The notes under the pieces are model-generated. The model worked only from the letters and a program-made list of their open reading frames with translations, was not told the DNA's origin and did not search any database. From the NCBI RefSeq assembly GCF_042650645.1, contig NZ_JBHSBI010000027.1, forward strand, positions 95,216-159,215: a stretch of DNA of 64,000 nucleotides. Direction: 5' to 3'. Origin of the DNA: Nonomuraea purpurea (lineage in GTDB: Bacteria; Actinomycetota; Actinomycetes; Streptosporangiales; Streptosporangiaceae). Each line of letters starts with the position of its first letter. Within the stretch, counting starts at the first letter, position 1. The translations under genes were made by a program, and so were the position numbers. Positions 30,996-40,089 of the stretch are shown piece by piece.

Positions 30996-32214
30996 GACCG
31001 AACTCCGATCGGATCTGCTGGAAGGCGGTGTAGTTGGCGATCACGTCGACCCGGCCGGGCGGCTGCATGGCCAGGGCCTCGGTGAACGTGCCGCAGAGCA
31101 GGAACGACACGTCGGCCGCATCGAGCCGGAGCGCCAGGTCCAGGCGGCGTTCGCCGGTCACGAAGACGGGACGGCCGCGCAGGATGCGGTAGTCGACGTC
31201 CCAGAGCCACGAGGTGTCGCGCCCGTCGGGGCCCTGCGCGTTGACCGACAGGATGATCGGCAACTGCGGATCGGCGACGTCGAACGCCTCCAGCCAGCCC
31301 GCCGGGTTCTTCGACAGCAGCAGCCGCGCGTGCCGCCCGTCGCGCTCGACGGTGGTGTAGCGGCCCGCCACCGAGGTGACCTCGCGCAGCCGGGGCAGCG
31401 CGCGCTCCACCGGCAACCCGAACGCATCGGCCACCGCCAGCGCCATCACCGCGTTGGAGCGGTTGGCCTGGCCGGGGAGCTGGATGTCGAGCATCCAGCG
31501 CTGCCCGCGCGGATCGACCGCCACCTCGTCGTCGAGCGCCCACTGCGGCTCGGGCCGGTGGAAGGTGCACTCCCTGCACGCCCAGAACGTGTCCTTGCGG
31601 TCGAGCGGGCCGCCGCACTCGGGGCAGCACCAGGAGTCTTCCTTCCAGCGCTGCCCGCCGGAGACCCAGGTGACCTTGGCGGCCGTGGAGGCGCCCCAGG
31701 TGACAAGGGGGTCGTCGCAGTTGGCGATGACGTGGGTGGGCCGGCCCGACAGCGCCCTGCGCCACTTCTGCGCCAGCTGCCAGATCTCGCCGGCGCGGTC
31801 CATCTGGTCGCGGCTGAGGTTCATCAGGCAGACGACGCCCGCGCCGGTCGTGTCGAGCACCTCCGGCAGGTATTTCTCGTCGACCTCCAGCACGCCGATC
31901 GGGGCGCCCTTGTGCTGGGACAGCGCCGAGACGTGGCCGGCGGGCATGTTGGCGCCGAACGCGTTGGTGGCCACCTCGCCCAGCTCCAGCAGCGCCGAGG
32001 TGATCAGCCTGGTCGTGGTGGTCTTGCCGTTGGTGGCGCTGACCAGGGCCAGTTTGCGATCGTGGGCCAGCTTGCGCAGGAGGTCGGGCTCGAGCAGCAG
32101 GCCCACTCGCCCGCCGATCACCGAGCCGTCTCCGCGCCCGGTCATCCTGGACAGCGTGGCGGCACTGCGGCCCAGGGCGCTGGCGAGCTGCGCCCGCAGT
32201 GGAAGCTGGGTCAT
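30985..32214 (-). CDS. murT: Lipid II isoglutaminyl synthase, MurT subunit
   Basis: A 409-residue Mur-ligase-like subunit. ATP loop in LALVSATNGKTTTTRLITSA, the central-domain motif GVLEVDEKYLPEV, and MurT's Cys4 zinc ribbon inserted as CCPECGGPLDRKDTFWACRE near residues 205-225. The C-terminal DUF1727 domain ends with PPGRVDVIANYTAFQQIR. Together with GatD it amidates peptidoglycan stem peptides, which is normal for high-GC Gram-positives. Confidence 0.94.
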   Translation of the reverse strand: MTQLPLRAQLASALGRSAATLSRMTGRGDGSVIGGRVGLLLEPDLLRKLAHDRKLALVSATNGKTTTTRLITSALLELGEVATNAFGANMPAGHVSALSQHKGAPIGVLEVDEKYLPEVLDTTGAGVVCLMNLSRDQMDRAGEIWQLAQKWRRALSGRPTHVIANCDDPLVTWGASTAAKVTWVSGGQRWKEDSWCCPECGGPLDRKDTFWACRECTFHRPEPQWALDDEVAVDPRGQRWMLDIQLPGQANRSNAVMALAVADAFGLPVERALPRLREVTSVAGRYTTVERDGRHARLLLSKNPAGWLEAFDVADPQLPIILSVNAQGPDGRDTSWLWDVDYRILRGRPVFVTGERRLDLALRLDAADVSFLLCGTFTEALAMQPPGRVDVIANYTAFQQIRSEFGRAV

Positions 32215-32273
32215 GCCAGGATCCTAGTCGGCATTGGCCCGTACTCCGCAGACGCGCAGGTGAACACGGCAAA

Positions 32274-35222
32274 TCAGGGCTGGGGGTCGGCGAAGGCGAG
32301 TTCCGGCGCGCCGCCCTGGTCGAACGGCAGGATGAAGCGGCGGGGCCAGGAGAGCACCCCTTCCAGCCACCCCGCCCCCATCGTCTGCCCCACGTGCCGC
32401 ACCCGGGCCGACGCCTCCACCCCGATGGCGACGGTGACGACGTCGCGCTGCACGCCCTCGTTCTCGTCGTCCCCCAGGATGACCCGCCAGGCCAGCGCCC
32501 GGTTGTGGTCCATCTCCATGGACAGCGGATGGTGGCGCAGCGCCCTGGCCCGGTGGCCGAGCAGCTCGCTCTGGACGGCGTCGCCCGGCGCGTTGCCGTT
32601 CGGCGGGCGGAAGAGGGCGTACTCCATGGGAGGCGCGGGGCTGCGCAGGTTCGGGGCGGGCTGCCCGAACGGGAAGAGCCGGTCCACCTCGTGCAGCCAG
32701 CGCACCTGCGGGATGACCCACGACGCCCCCGGCCGCTCCCCGCCCCCGTCGAGCCCCGACAGCAGCCGCGTGGCGACCTCGGCGGCCTTCTCCGTCAGCA
32801 GCGAAGGGTCGAACCAGCTCCGCAGCGACCACGCGCGCCGCTGCACCGAGCGTTCGACCAGGGTCGCCAGCAGGCACTCGCGCCGCCGCGCGGGCAGGTC
32901 CGACCAGGTCGCCGCCAGGGCGCGCGGCACCCCGGGCAGCGGCCGGTTGCTGACGAAGGCGAGCACGACCGTGTCGCACCAGATGCGCAGCCAGGCCCAG
33001 TCGGAGGCGTCGGCGTGCACGTCGGCCTCGCGCAGCTCCACCAGCGTGCACGCCTGCCCCGTACGGCAGGCCGCCCCGCAGGCCGCCGACCGGCGCCCCC
33101 GGATGGGCGGCGGCGGGCCCGGCAGGACCTTCTCCCTCGACTCGCCCAGCGGCACCCGCACGCGCAACGGCCGGTCCATCCCGTCTGCGAAGACGGCGGC
33201 CGAACCGGGCTGCAGGGACACGACGTGACGCGACTGCTCCTCGCTCAGGTTCATGGCGGCCCCGACGAGCTTCCTGTCGTCCTCGGCCGGCAGGCGGTGC
33301 ACGACCTTCAGCGCGGTGTTCTTGACCACGTCGGAGACCAGCTTGGTGGGGATCTGCTCGGCCACGACGATGCCCTCGCCGTACGCTCTGACCTCCGCGA
33401 GCAGCCCGGCCAGCAGTTCGACGGCGTGGGTGGAGGCCCGGCCGTGGCCTCGGTCACGCAGTAGCCGGTGCGCCTCCTCGATCACGATGACGTGCCGCAG
33501 CTCGTGGGACTTCTCCTTGCGCGCCCGCATACGCAGGTGCTCGACGATGCGGATGATGAGCGTGCCCATGAGGAACGCCTTGTCCTCGTCGTTGGCCACG
33601 TCCTCGATCGCCAGGACGACGTCGCGTTCCAGCAGGCCGCCGATGTCGGCGGGGTGGCCGCCCTCGAAGAAGCGCCCGGCCGAGCCGACGCGCAGGGAGC
33701 GCAGCCGCAGCGAGATGAAGCCCTCGACGTCGGCCTGGACCTCGCGGCCGTAGCCGATCTCCTTGATGACGTCCATGGCGTGCTGCTGGAGCTGTTCGAG
33801 CGTGGGGACGCTGGGCGGGACGCTGGAGCCGGGGACGGCCCCGCCGGTGACGACGTCCCAGCCGGTGGCCTCGTAGACGCGCTGCAGCGCCAGCGACATG
33901 ATCTGCGGGAACGGCTCCTCGGCGTCGAAGGCCGCCATGAACAGCGCCCTGACCATGTCGATGTGGGCCTGGACGGGGTAGCCGGGCTCGGGTTCCAGCG
34001 GGTTGATGCTGAACGGGACGCCGTCGGGCGCTGAGGGGTTGATGACCGTGATCGGGTCCTCGACGCGGCCCGCCATGGCGGCGTACTCCGACTTGGCCGG
34101 CTCGATGGCCAGCCACGGGATGCGGGCCCTGCTGAGCTGCTCCAGCAGGTGCCTGACCGTCTGGGACTTGCCCGAGCCTGTCGCTCCGGTGACGAACGCG
34201 TGCCGGTTCAGCGTGGCCAGCGGCACGCGGAACGAGCCGACGCCCCTGTCCTGGCCGTCGAGGATCTCGCCCAGCTCCAGCTCGCCCGCGTCGGCCTCCG
34301 ACGTCACGTCGAAGAAGCCCGACTCCAGCACCCGCACGCCGGGCACCTCCCGCCTGGGCAGTCCGGCCAGGGCCGCCAGCGCCCCCGCGGTGGCGGCGAA
34401 GGGGGCGGCGGCGCCGTCGGCCGGGTCCTGCATGGTGATGGCCAGGGCTTCCGACAGCGCGTAGACGGAGCCGTGGGAGCTGCGCAGCCGGTAGGGGTGG
34501 TGGCTCATCTCGACCGACCCGACGAGCACGGGCGCGATCTGCCGCAGTTCCTCGGCCGTGGCCCCGCCGGCCAGCACGCGGACGTTCCACAGCCCCGCCT
34601 CGCGGAAGGCGTCCAACTCCTGCATGCGCCGCTCGGCCCGCTCGGCGTCGAAGCGGGAGCGCTCGGAGGCGTCGCCGTACTGACGCAGCACGTTGAGCTG
34701 GGTACGCAGGTGCGCCACCTCGGCGTCGAGCAGGTCGGTCGGCTCGGCCACCACGAGCCAGGCGAACGGCCGCGACATCAGCGTCACCAGCGTGGCCTCG
34801 AACAGCGTCGGCAGCTTCAGCTCGTCGACGGGCGCCCTGCTGCCCAGAGGCGGCGCCTGACGCCCCGGGCACGGCGTCCACACCAGGTCGGCCAGGTCGG
34901 CCAGGTACTCCTCGTCGAGCTCGATCCCCCGCGCCCCGCCGGGGAACAGCAGCGGCTGCGGCCCGCTCGGCTGGTCGGGCGCGCCGGTGGACCTGCGCGG
35001 CTGGCGCGGCGGCGACAGCGGGCCCGCGTTGGTGATGAGTTCGAGCGGCGCGCCGGAGCCCCGTGACAACCACCCGATGACGAACGGCCGGTCGCGCTGG
35101 GCCGCGGACAGCACCGCGGGCAGCACGGTGACGAAATCCCATTCCGCCGATGAGCTTCGCGAGGGTGCTGCGATCGACTGAATTCGATACCAGGGCCCGC
35201 TCAGCGAGACACTCGGCTGCAT
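32274..35222 (-). CDS. HerA/VirB4-like ATPase (DUF87-type) of uncharacterised membrane cluster
   Basis: A 982-residue protein. The first 330 residues show no recognised domain (PFVIGWLSRGSGAPLELITN). A HerA-FtsK-type motor follows: Walker A FVTGATGSGKSQTVRHLLEQ near residue 347, the segment WLAIEPAKSEYAAMAG, Walker B RHVIVIEEAHRLLRDRGHG near residue 577, and the sensor region IPTKLVSDVVKNTALKVVHR with a HerA-like end SLQPGSAAVFADGMDRPLRV. A Cys cluster, CGAACRTGQAC, lies near residue 710. HerA-type proteins translocate DNA or protein as hexamers. GGGGGGA precedes the ATG. It shares an operon with the gene at 35293 (70 bp gap); the substrate is unknown. Confidence 0.8.
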   Translation of the reverse strand: MQPSVSLSGPWYRIQSIAAPSRSSSAEWDFVTVLPAVLSAAQRDRPFVIGWLSRGSGAPLELITNAGPLSPPRQPRRSTGAPDQPSGPQPLLFPGGARGIELDEEYLADLADLVWTPCPGRQAPPLGSRAPVDELKLPTLFEATLVTLMSRPFAWLVVAEPTDLLDAEVAHLRTQLNVLRQYGDASERSRFDAERAERRMQELDAFREAGLWNVRVLAGGATAEELRQIAPVLVGSVEMSHHPYRLRSSHGSVYALSEALAITMQDPADGAAAPFAATAGALAALAGLPRREVPGVRVLESGFFDVTSEADAGELELGEILDGQDRGVGSFRVPLATLNRHAFVTGATGSGKSQTVRHLLEQLSRARIPWLAIEPAKSEYAAMAGRVEDPITVINPSAPDGVPFSINPLEPEPGYPVQAHIDMVRALFMAAFDAEEPFPQIMSLALQRVYEATGWDVVTGGAVPGSSVPPSVPTLEQLQQHAMDVIKEIGYGREVQADVEGFISLRLRSLRVGSAGRFFEGGHPADIGGLLERDVVLAIEDVANDEDKAFLMGTLIIRIVEHLRMRARKEKSHELRHVIVIEEAHRLLRDRGHGRASTHAVELLAGLLAEVRAYGEGIVVAEQIPTKLVSDVVKNTALKVVHRLPAEDDRKLVGAAMNLSEEQSRHVVSLQPGSAAVFADGMDRPLRVRVPLGESREKVLPGPPPPIRGRRSAACGAACRTGQACTLVELREADVHADASDWAWLRIWCDTVVLAFVSNRPLPGVPRALAATWSDLPARRRECLLATLVERSVQRRAWSLRSWFDPSLLTEKAAEVATRLLSGLDGGGERPGASWVIPQVRWLHEVDRLFPFGQPAPNLRSPAPPMEYALFRPPNGNAPGDAVQSELLGHRARALRHHPLSMEMDHNRALAWRVILGDDENEGVQRDVVTVAIGVEASARVRHVGQTMGAGWLEGVLSWPRRFILPFDQGGAPELAFADPQP

Positions 35223-35292
35223 TTCATCCCCCCAAGACGGTTCTTTGCTAAATTCCGTCAGCCGTCAGCTCGTCACCTTGACATTGACCATG

Positions 35293-37242
35293 TCATTGCC
35301 TCCCCTTGCGCCAGTCCAGGCGCGGCGGTGGCGGACCGAGGTTCGGCGGCGGCTCCCCGTCGCCGTCGTCGTCGGCCTTGGGGTCGAGCGCGAGCACGGC
35401 CTCGCGCACCTCGTCCAGCTCTCCGAGCGTGGTCTTGGGGAAGGTGAGGATGGCCGGGTTGGCGTCGGCGAGGCGGACCCGCCGGCCCTCGGGGGTGGCG
35501 TCCGTGACGATCACGGAGGTCGTGGGGAGTTGCTGGAGCTGGTGCGGCTCGACGAGGAACTCGCGCGAGCGCTGCAGCACCCGTTCCTTCTCTGAGATCT
35601 TGTCGGCGGTCCTGCCCCACTCGGTGGACGCGGTGATGTCCCCGACCAGGTCGGTACGGTCCTCCTCCCGGTCCTCCTTGGGGTCGTCCATCTGGGAGAC
35701 CGTCGAGATGTAGCCGCCGTCGAGCCCCGGCAGCGACTCGCTGATCGTCTCGGTGAGCTGGGCCAGCTCCAGCCGGTGCTCGGTCCCGACGTGCTGGCTG
35801 GCGACTCTGGCGTCCTCGGCGTTGCCGAGCCGCATGAACGCCACCGCCGCGTGTCCCCTGCCGAGCCGCTCCCGGACGGTCGGCGTCAAAGACCGATAAG
35901 TCAAGACAAGCCCGGTACGGCTGGTCTCGCAGGCGTCCATGAGCCGATCCAGCACGTCGCCCCTGAGCTTGTCCGCCCCCGCCACGATGATCGTGTGATA
36001 CCAGGGCCGGTCGGAGGCGGGCGACTGGCGCAGGATGTGGGTGAGCGCGGTGGCCACGTACGTGCCCAGCACCCGGTTGCCGAACACGCCCGCCTGCCGG
36101 TCCATGCTCACCACCCGCAGCCGCGCGGGCGGCAGCCGTACGGCCTCCGTGCCGAGCGTCTCCAGCTTGCGCAGTTGCGACTCCAGCGCCCAGGCCCGCT
36201 CGATCACCACCCGATCGCTGACCCCGCGCCCGAACAGCGTGCCGATGCGTTCGAGCTGCGTGGCGGTGATCAACCCGAACTTCAGGTCGTCGCGCGGGTC
36301 GCCCACCTGCGCCAGGGCCCGCAGCGCCGCCGTGACCTGGCTGATCGTGGCGTTCTCCCCGAGCACCTCCAGCACCCGCTCCAGGATGGCGTTGTCGAAG
36401 CTGAGGTCGCGCGTGGTGTGGTGCTCCTCGCTCACGCTCACCACCTGCGCCAGCACGTCGGCGAACGCCTCCGGCTTGAGCGTGGCGCCCAGGTCCAGCT
36501 TGGGCAGGTCGACGGGGAGCACCCAGACCAGGGGGTCGTCGCCGCCCTTGCGGGCCAGCTCGATCAGGTCCTTGGCGATCGCGCCCTCGGACAGGTCGAG
36601 CACGGTCAGATGGCCGCCGCTGTAGAGGCGCGTCGCGCCCAGCAGCGTGATCAGGGCCGACCAGCCGGGTAACGTGCCGCCCGCCACGTCGATGCGGTCG
36701 AGGTCGTCGGGGACGGCGACGGCGTACCAGGCGAGCTGCCTGTCGTGCCGGTCCTTGGACTCCTGCCACTCGCGGTAGCGCCGGGCGTGCTCCTCCTGCG
36801 CCTTGAACAACTCCTTGTCACGTTCCTCGCGCTGGCGCTCGTCCCTGGCCCGCTGCTCCGTCACGCGGTACTTCACCGCCCGGTCGCCCTGCAGCAGCGC
36901 GTAACTGCAGATCCCGGCCACGCCGCCGGTAGCGAGCAGCCCGAGCAGCGCGAAGGACCAGTCGAGGTAGCCGGCGACGGGCGCTGCCAGGATCAACACG
37001 CTCAGCACCAGCATGAACAGCCGGACGTGCCGGACCGGCCGGTTGAGCAGGTCCTCCTGGAGCCGCTCGCGACGCAGGAGATCCGCCTCGGCGGTGTCGG
37101 GCGGGGCGGCGGACGACTGCTCTTCGACGGGCGAGGGGCGCTTGGGCGGGGAGCCGGGGTCGGGATGCAGCAGGATGTACTGCCAGCCCAGGTAGATGCG
37201 GTCCGCCTGGAGCTGGGCATGCTCAGGATGCACGTCCGTCAC
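35293..37242 (-). CDS. Two-TM protein with degenerate VirD4/TraG-like NTPase domain
   Basis: A 649-residue protein. Pro-rich N-terminus, TM helices at about residues 73-91 and 95-117, and a highly charged coiled coil (120-172, repeats like ERDKELFKAQEEHARRY). The rest looks like a type IV coupling-protein NTPase, but the P-loop position reads DVAGGTLPGWSALITLLG with no Gly-Lys-Ser/Thr. The strand LTVLDLSEGAI then stands where VLDPKGE would be, and YHTIIVAGADKLRGDVLDRL where the Walker B Asp-Glu would be. This comparison is my inference. It would make a non-hydrolysing partner for the HerA ATPase encoded just downstream. The tail is Asp/Pro-rich. Confidence 0.6.
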   Translation of the reverse strand: MTDVHPEHAQLQADRIYLGWQYILLHPDPGSPPKRPSPVEEQSSAAPPDTAEADLLRRERLQEDLLNRPVRHVRLFMLVLSVLILAAPVAGYLDWSFALLGLLATGGVAGICSYALLQGDRAVKYRVTEQRARDERQREERDKELFKAQEEHARRYREWQESKDRHDRQLAWYAVAVPDDLDRIDVAGGTLPGWSALITLLGATRLYSGGHLTVLDLSEGAIAKDLIELARKGGDDPLVWVLPVDLPKLDLGATLKPEAFADVLAQVVSVSEEHHTTRDLSFDNAILERVLEVLGENATISQVTAALRALAQVGDPRDDLKFGLITATQLERIGTLFGRGVSDRVVIERAWALESQLRKLETLGTEAVRLPPARLRVVSMDRQAGVFGNRVLGTYVATALTHILRQSPASDRPWYHTIIVAGADKLRGDVLDRLMDACETSRTGLVLTYRSLTPTVRERLGRGHAAVAFMRLGNAEDARVASQHVGTEHRLELAQLTETISESLPGLDGGYISTVSQMDDPKEDREEDRTDLVGDITASTEWGRTADKISEKERVLQRSREFLVEPHQLQQLPTTSVIVTDATPEGRRVRLADANPAILTFPKTTLGELDEVREAVLALDPKADDDGDGEPPPNLGPPPPRLDWRKGRQ

Positions 37243-37410
37243 GTGACCCTCCGGCCGCGATATGTCGTTTGGAGCAGGGGGCAGCCCTTTCCGCTTCGTG
37301 ACAGCGTATGAGCTACAAGCCCTGTAGCGGCAGGGTTCTCGGCAATTCGGCCACCCCGATGGGAGGATTGCGGCAGATGAGACAAGCGAGACCTATTACC
37401 ATCCTTATCC

Positions 37411-38073
37411 ATGACGGAACCCTCCGGCGACAGCACTGACAAGCCCAGACGTCCGGTAGTGGTGCCCGCGGTGGCGTTGGTCGCAATCGCGGGCCTCGGC
37501 ATCACCGCGCTTCTCGGCGGCCTCAGCGAGGCCGCGGAAGAACCCGAGGCGCTCGGCCCCGGCGCGGTGCTCGACCAGGGCCTGTACGACACCAAGATCG
37601 TCGCATCGCGGGTGACCGTGGAGAAGGCCGAATCCCAGTTCGCCGAGGACAAACGATTCGTGGAGCTGATCTTCGACGTGACCAACAAGGGGGACGAGAC
37701 CATGGCGGTCGGCAACCCCGCGGCCAGTCCGGACAAGGCCCACACGTGGACCGCCTTCGCCGCCTCGCTCATCAAGATCACCCCGGCCTTCGACCAGGAA
37801 GCCGGGCCGTTCTCCTTCGCCCGGGTCAAGGGGGGCGAGTCCCGTCAGCTCCAGCCCGGCGTGCCCAACCAGGTCGTCGTCCGCTACGAGCTCCAGCCGT
37901 CCGAGCAGCCGCCGGAGAAGATCACCTTTGACATGAGCTCCTTCGTGGAGGAAGAGCAGTTCCTCAACAGAATCCCCGCCTGGCAGATGGACTCCACCGA
38001 AGCGGGCGACAAGATACTCCCGGTCATCAAGGCGCGGGTGACGCTGCCGGTCGAGAAGGGTGAGGCGCAGTGA
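37411..38073 (+). CDS. Single-TM extracytoplasmic protein (cluster component)
   Basis: A 220-residue protein with a short basic cytoplasmic N-terminus, one TM helix (VVPAVALVAIAGLGITALLG) and an exported beta-sandwich-like domain (DTKIVASRVTVEKAESQFAE, RFVELIFDVTNKGDETMAVG) that recalls DUF4352-type immunoglobulin-like folds. First gene of a three-gene operon divergent from the ATPase genes across 168 bp of intergenic DNA in which I see no clear operator. The next gene starts inside its stop (GTGA). No enzyme motif; likely a structural part of an envelope complex. Confidence 0.65.
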   Translation: MTEPSGDSTDKPRRPVVVPAVALVAIAGLGITALLGGLSEAAEEPEALGPGAVLDQGLYDTKIVASRVTVEKAESQFAEDKRFVELIFDVTNKGDETMAVGNPAASPDKAHTWTAFAASLIKITPAFDQEAGPFSFARVKGGESRQLQPGVPNQVVVRYELQPSEQPPEKITFDMSSFVEEEQFLNRIPAWQMDSTEAGDKILPVIKARVTLPVEKGEAQ

Positions 38074-38717
38074 CCGCCACCGACCCACGCCCCTCGGGCG
38101 CGCCGGCGCCGCGGCGCTCGAGAAGGGCGGCGCGCCGGCGCGGCAGCGGGTCGCGGCTGCTCGGCGTCGCCGCCGGACTGCTGTTGCTGAGCGCCGCCGT
38201 CGGGGTCCAGTCCATCCGGCTGACGCCCGAGGAACTCAGCGCGCCGATCACGTACGTGGGCGCCAAGGGGGACACCGTGGACGCCAAGCGGTTCACCGTA
38301 CGGCTCAACTCGTTCACGGCTGCGAAGGCGGTCAAGACCCACACCAAGACCGTCTCCACCGACAACCTGTTCCTGATCGTGGACGCCTCCGCCAAGTCGA
38401 GCCTCAAGCCCTACCACCTGGGCCAGCCGGTGCTGCTGACGGCCGACGGCAAGAGGTTCGACGCCACTGACCGGGTGGACCAGAGCGCGACGCTGGCCAC
38501 CAAATGGATCCAGCCCGACATCTGGGCCGGCGGCCGGTTCTTCTTCGAGGTGCCGGCGGCGGTGCTGCCCGAAGCGCGGGTCATCTTCAGGCTGCCGCCG
38601 GAACTGCTGGTGGAGCAGTACCCGCCGGAGGTCGAGGTGGATCTCGGCCTGACCGAGGAGGGCGCGCGCAAGCTCGCGGCCACGCCTCAGGACGTCTACT
38701 CGACCGTTGAGAAGTGA
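38070..38717 (+). CDS. Single-TM extracytoplasmic protein (cluster component)
   Basis: A 215-residue protein beginning with GTG that overlaps the preceding stop. An Arg-rich cytoplasmic start (RRSRRAARRRGSGSR), one TM helix (LLGVAAGLLLLSAAVGV), then a beta-rich exported domain (DAKRFTVRLNSFTAAKAVKT, NLFLIVDASAKSSLKPYHLG, ARVIFRLPPELLVEQYPPEV). The domain plan parallels its two neighbours, suggesting three related outer-face subunits that arose by duplication or that assemble together. No catalytic residues are recognisable. Confidence 0.65.
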   Translation: MTATDPRPSGAPAPRRSRRAARRRGSGSRLLGVAAGLLLLSAAVGVQSIRLTPEELSAPITYVGAKGDTVDAKRFTVRLNSFTAAKAVKTHTKTVSTDNLFLIVDASAKSSLKPYHLGQPVLLTADGKRFDATDRVDQSATLATKWIQPDIWAGGRFFFEVPAAVLPEARVIFRLPPELLVEQYPPEVEVDLGLTEEGARKLAATPQDVYSTVEK

Positions 38718-38724
38718 TCGCAGG

Positions 38725-40089
38725 ATGAGCACGAACGACGAGCGCAACTGGTTCTCCCCCAGGAACGACGACGCCCCGGCACCGGAACAGTCCCAGACCC
38801 CACCGGCCGGGCTCGGCGAACGCAGCAGCCGGCCGGGCCACGGGATGCCGTCTGAGTACGACGTGATGCCCGGCGAGGAGACGGTCCCCCATCCCGCCAT
38901 CCGGTTCGGCGAGCCGCCCGTCTCGGGCCGGGGAACGCCGCCGGGCGGCGAACTCCCCACCGACCGTCGCAGCGAGTTCTCTCCCGACCAGGGACTGCCG
39001 TCCCGGCGCGGCGAGTTCTCCTCCGACCAGGGGCTGCCGTCCCGTCGCGGCCGTCGCGGCCGGGATGTGCCGCCTGCCGGCCACGACACGCCTCCGCCTT
39101 CCGGCGGGCCCCAGGGGCCCGGCGCGTACCCCGGCCAGGACACCGGCCCCAGACACTCCGCCGCCCCCGGCCAGCCGGCTCCGCAGGGGCAAACCGCCCC
39201 ACACGCCCCCACAATGCCCCTTGGCCGGCCGATCCCCCCTGCCCCCTACGAACGACCGGCCCCGTACGGCCAAGCCCCGCACGAGCAACCCCGCCACGGA
39301 CAGGCACCGCACGAGCAGCCTCGGCATGGCCAAGCCCCGCACGAGCAGGCGGGGCCGTTCGGGCAGGCCGAGATGCCGCCGCCACGCGGCCGCCGCCACG
39401 CCCGGCCGGGCCAGCAGGTCTGGCCCCCGTCGCCCCGCGAGCGCGCCACCGGCGACACCCAGCCCGACCAGATCGTCCAGGACGCCCCTCGCCACGGAGA
39501 GGAGCCGCCCGCCGCCCGGCCGAACCGCCGCAGGCGCACGCTGCTGGTCGCCGTGGGCGCGGTCGTCCTGGCCCTGGTCACCACCGCCGCCCAGTCGTTC
39601 GACGGCTACATCGTGTACGCCAAGAACAAGGAGGGCATGGAGACCAGGATCGTCGACGTCCCGCGCGGGCAGGCGGGCAAGGTCTACAACATCGAGTGGA
39701 AGACCGTGCTCTCCCCGATGAAGGCGCCTCCGGACAGCAAGCACGGCCCCGACGTGGCCTGGCTGAAGGTGGACATTTCACAGAAGGTCCTCGACGAGCG
39801 CTACGCCACCATGACGGGCGCGCCCATAGACGCGCGCCTGAGCGACCAGTCCGACCGCACCTGGGTCGTCGAGCTCGCCAAGGGCGACGACTATCCCACG
39901 GACAAGCTGGAGGTGGGCAAGGAGTACAAGTTCGTGGGCGCGGCCGTGGTGCCGGTGTCGGTCGCCAAGGAGGTCGAGCTCTCCTTCCGGCCGAGCACCT
40001 ACCGCTCGGACACGCCCACGGAGGAGCTCTTGACGCGGGAGAACATCGAGAAGGAGCCGAGCACCGACGTGCTGTGGTTCAAGCGCTGA
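38725..40089 (+). CDS. Single-TM protein with Pro/Gln-rich repeat N-terminus (cluster component)
   Basis: A 454-residue protein, 7 bp after the preceding gene. About 265 cytoplasmic residues are Pro/Gly/Gln/Arg-rich and contain two tandem repeats: EFS-x-DQGLPSRRG twice (residues 84-109) and QAPHEQPRHG about 2.8 times (183-210). A TM helix (TLLVAVGAVVLALVTTAAQS) at about 272-291 leads to an exported beta-rich domain similar in plan to the two upstream proteins (KVYNIEWKTVLSPMKAPPDS, KEYKFVGAAVVPVSVAKEVE). The long disordered arm could tether the complex to cytoplasmic ATPases. Its stop overlaps the convergent TM protein gene by 11 bp. Confidence 0.65.
   Translation: MSTNDERNWFSPRNDDAPAPEQSQTPPAGLGERSSRPGHGMPSEYDVMPGEETVPHPAIRFGEPPVSGRGTPPGGELPTDRRSEFSPDQGLPSRRGEFSSDQGLPSRRGRRGRDVPPAGHDTPPPSGGPQGPGAYPGQDTGPRHSAAPGQPAPQGQTAPHAPTMPLGRPIPPAPYERPAPYGQAPHEQPRHGQAPHEQPRHGQAPHEQAGPFGQAEMPPPRGRRHARPGQQVWPPSPRERATGDTQPDQIVQDAPRHGEEPPAARPNRRRRTLLVAVGAVVLALVTTAAQSFDGYIVYAKNKEGMETRIVDVPRGQAGKVYNIEWKTVLSPMKAPPDSKHGPDVAWLKVDISQKVLDERYATMTGAPIDARLSDQSDRTWVVELAKGDDYPTDKLEVGKEYKFVGAAVVPVSVAKEVELSFRPSTYRSDTPTEELLTRENIEKEPSTDVLWFKR
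38974..39051 (+). repeat. Two 39-bp tandem coding repeats
   Basis: Units 38974-39012 and 39013-39051 encode EFSPDQGLPSRRG and EFSSDQGLPSRRG. The copies differ mostly at third codon positions, so the repeat is under protein-level selection or is old. Confidence 0.8.
39271..39354 (+). repeat. 30-bp tandem coding repeats (2.8 units)
   Basis: Units start at 39271, 39301 and 39331 and encode QAPHEQPRHG, QAPHEQPRHG and QAPHEQAG. Synonymous differences between units show they are not a fresh slippage product. Confidence 0.8.

Noticed and set aside
30970..33228. Plus-strand open frame (752 codons) over murT and the HerA-type gene
   Set aside because: It crosses two well-supported opposite-strand genes and has low-complexity composition.
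34987..35181. Small plus-strand ORF near the start of the HerA-type gene
   Set aside because: No ribosome site and fully antisense to the N-terminus of a supported gene.
39271..39354. CRISPR-like direct repeats
   Set aside because: The 30-bp repeats are in frame inside a coding region with no unique spacers; they encode a 10-residue peptide repeat.
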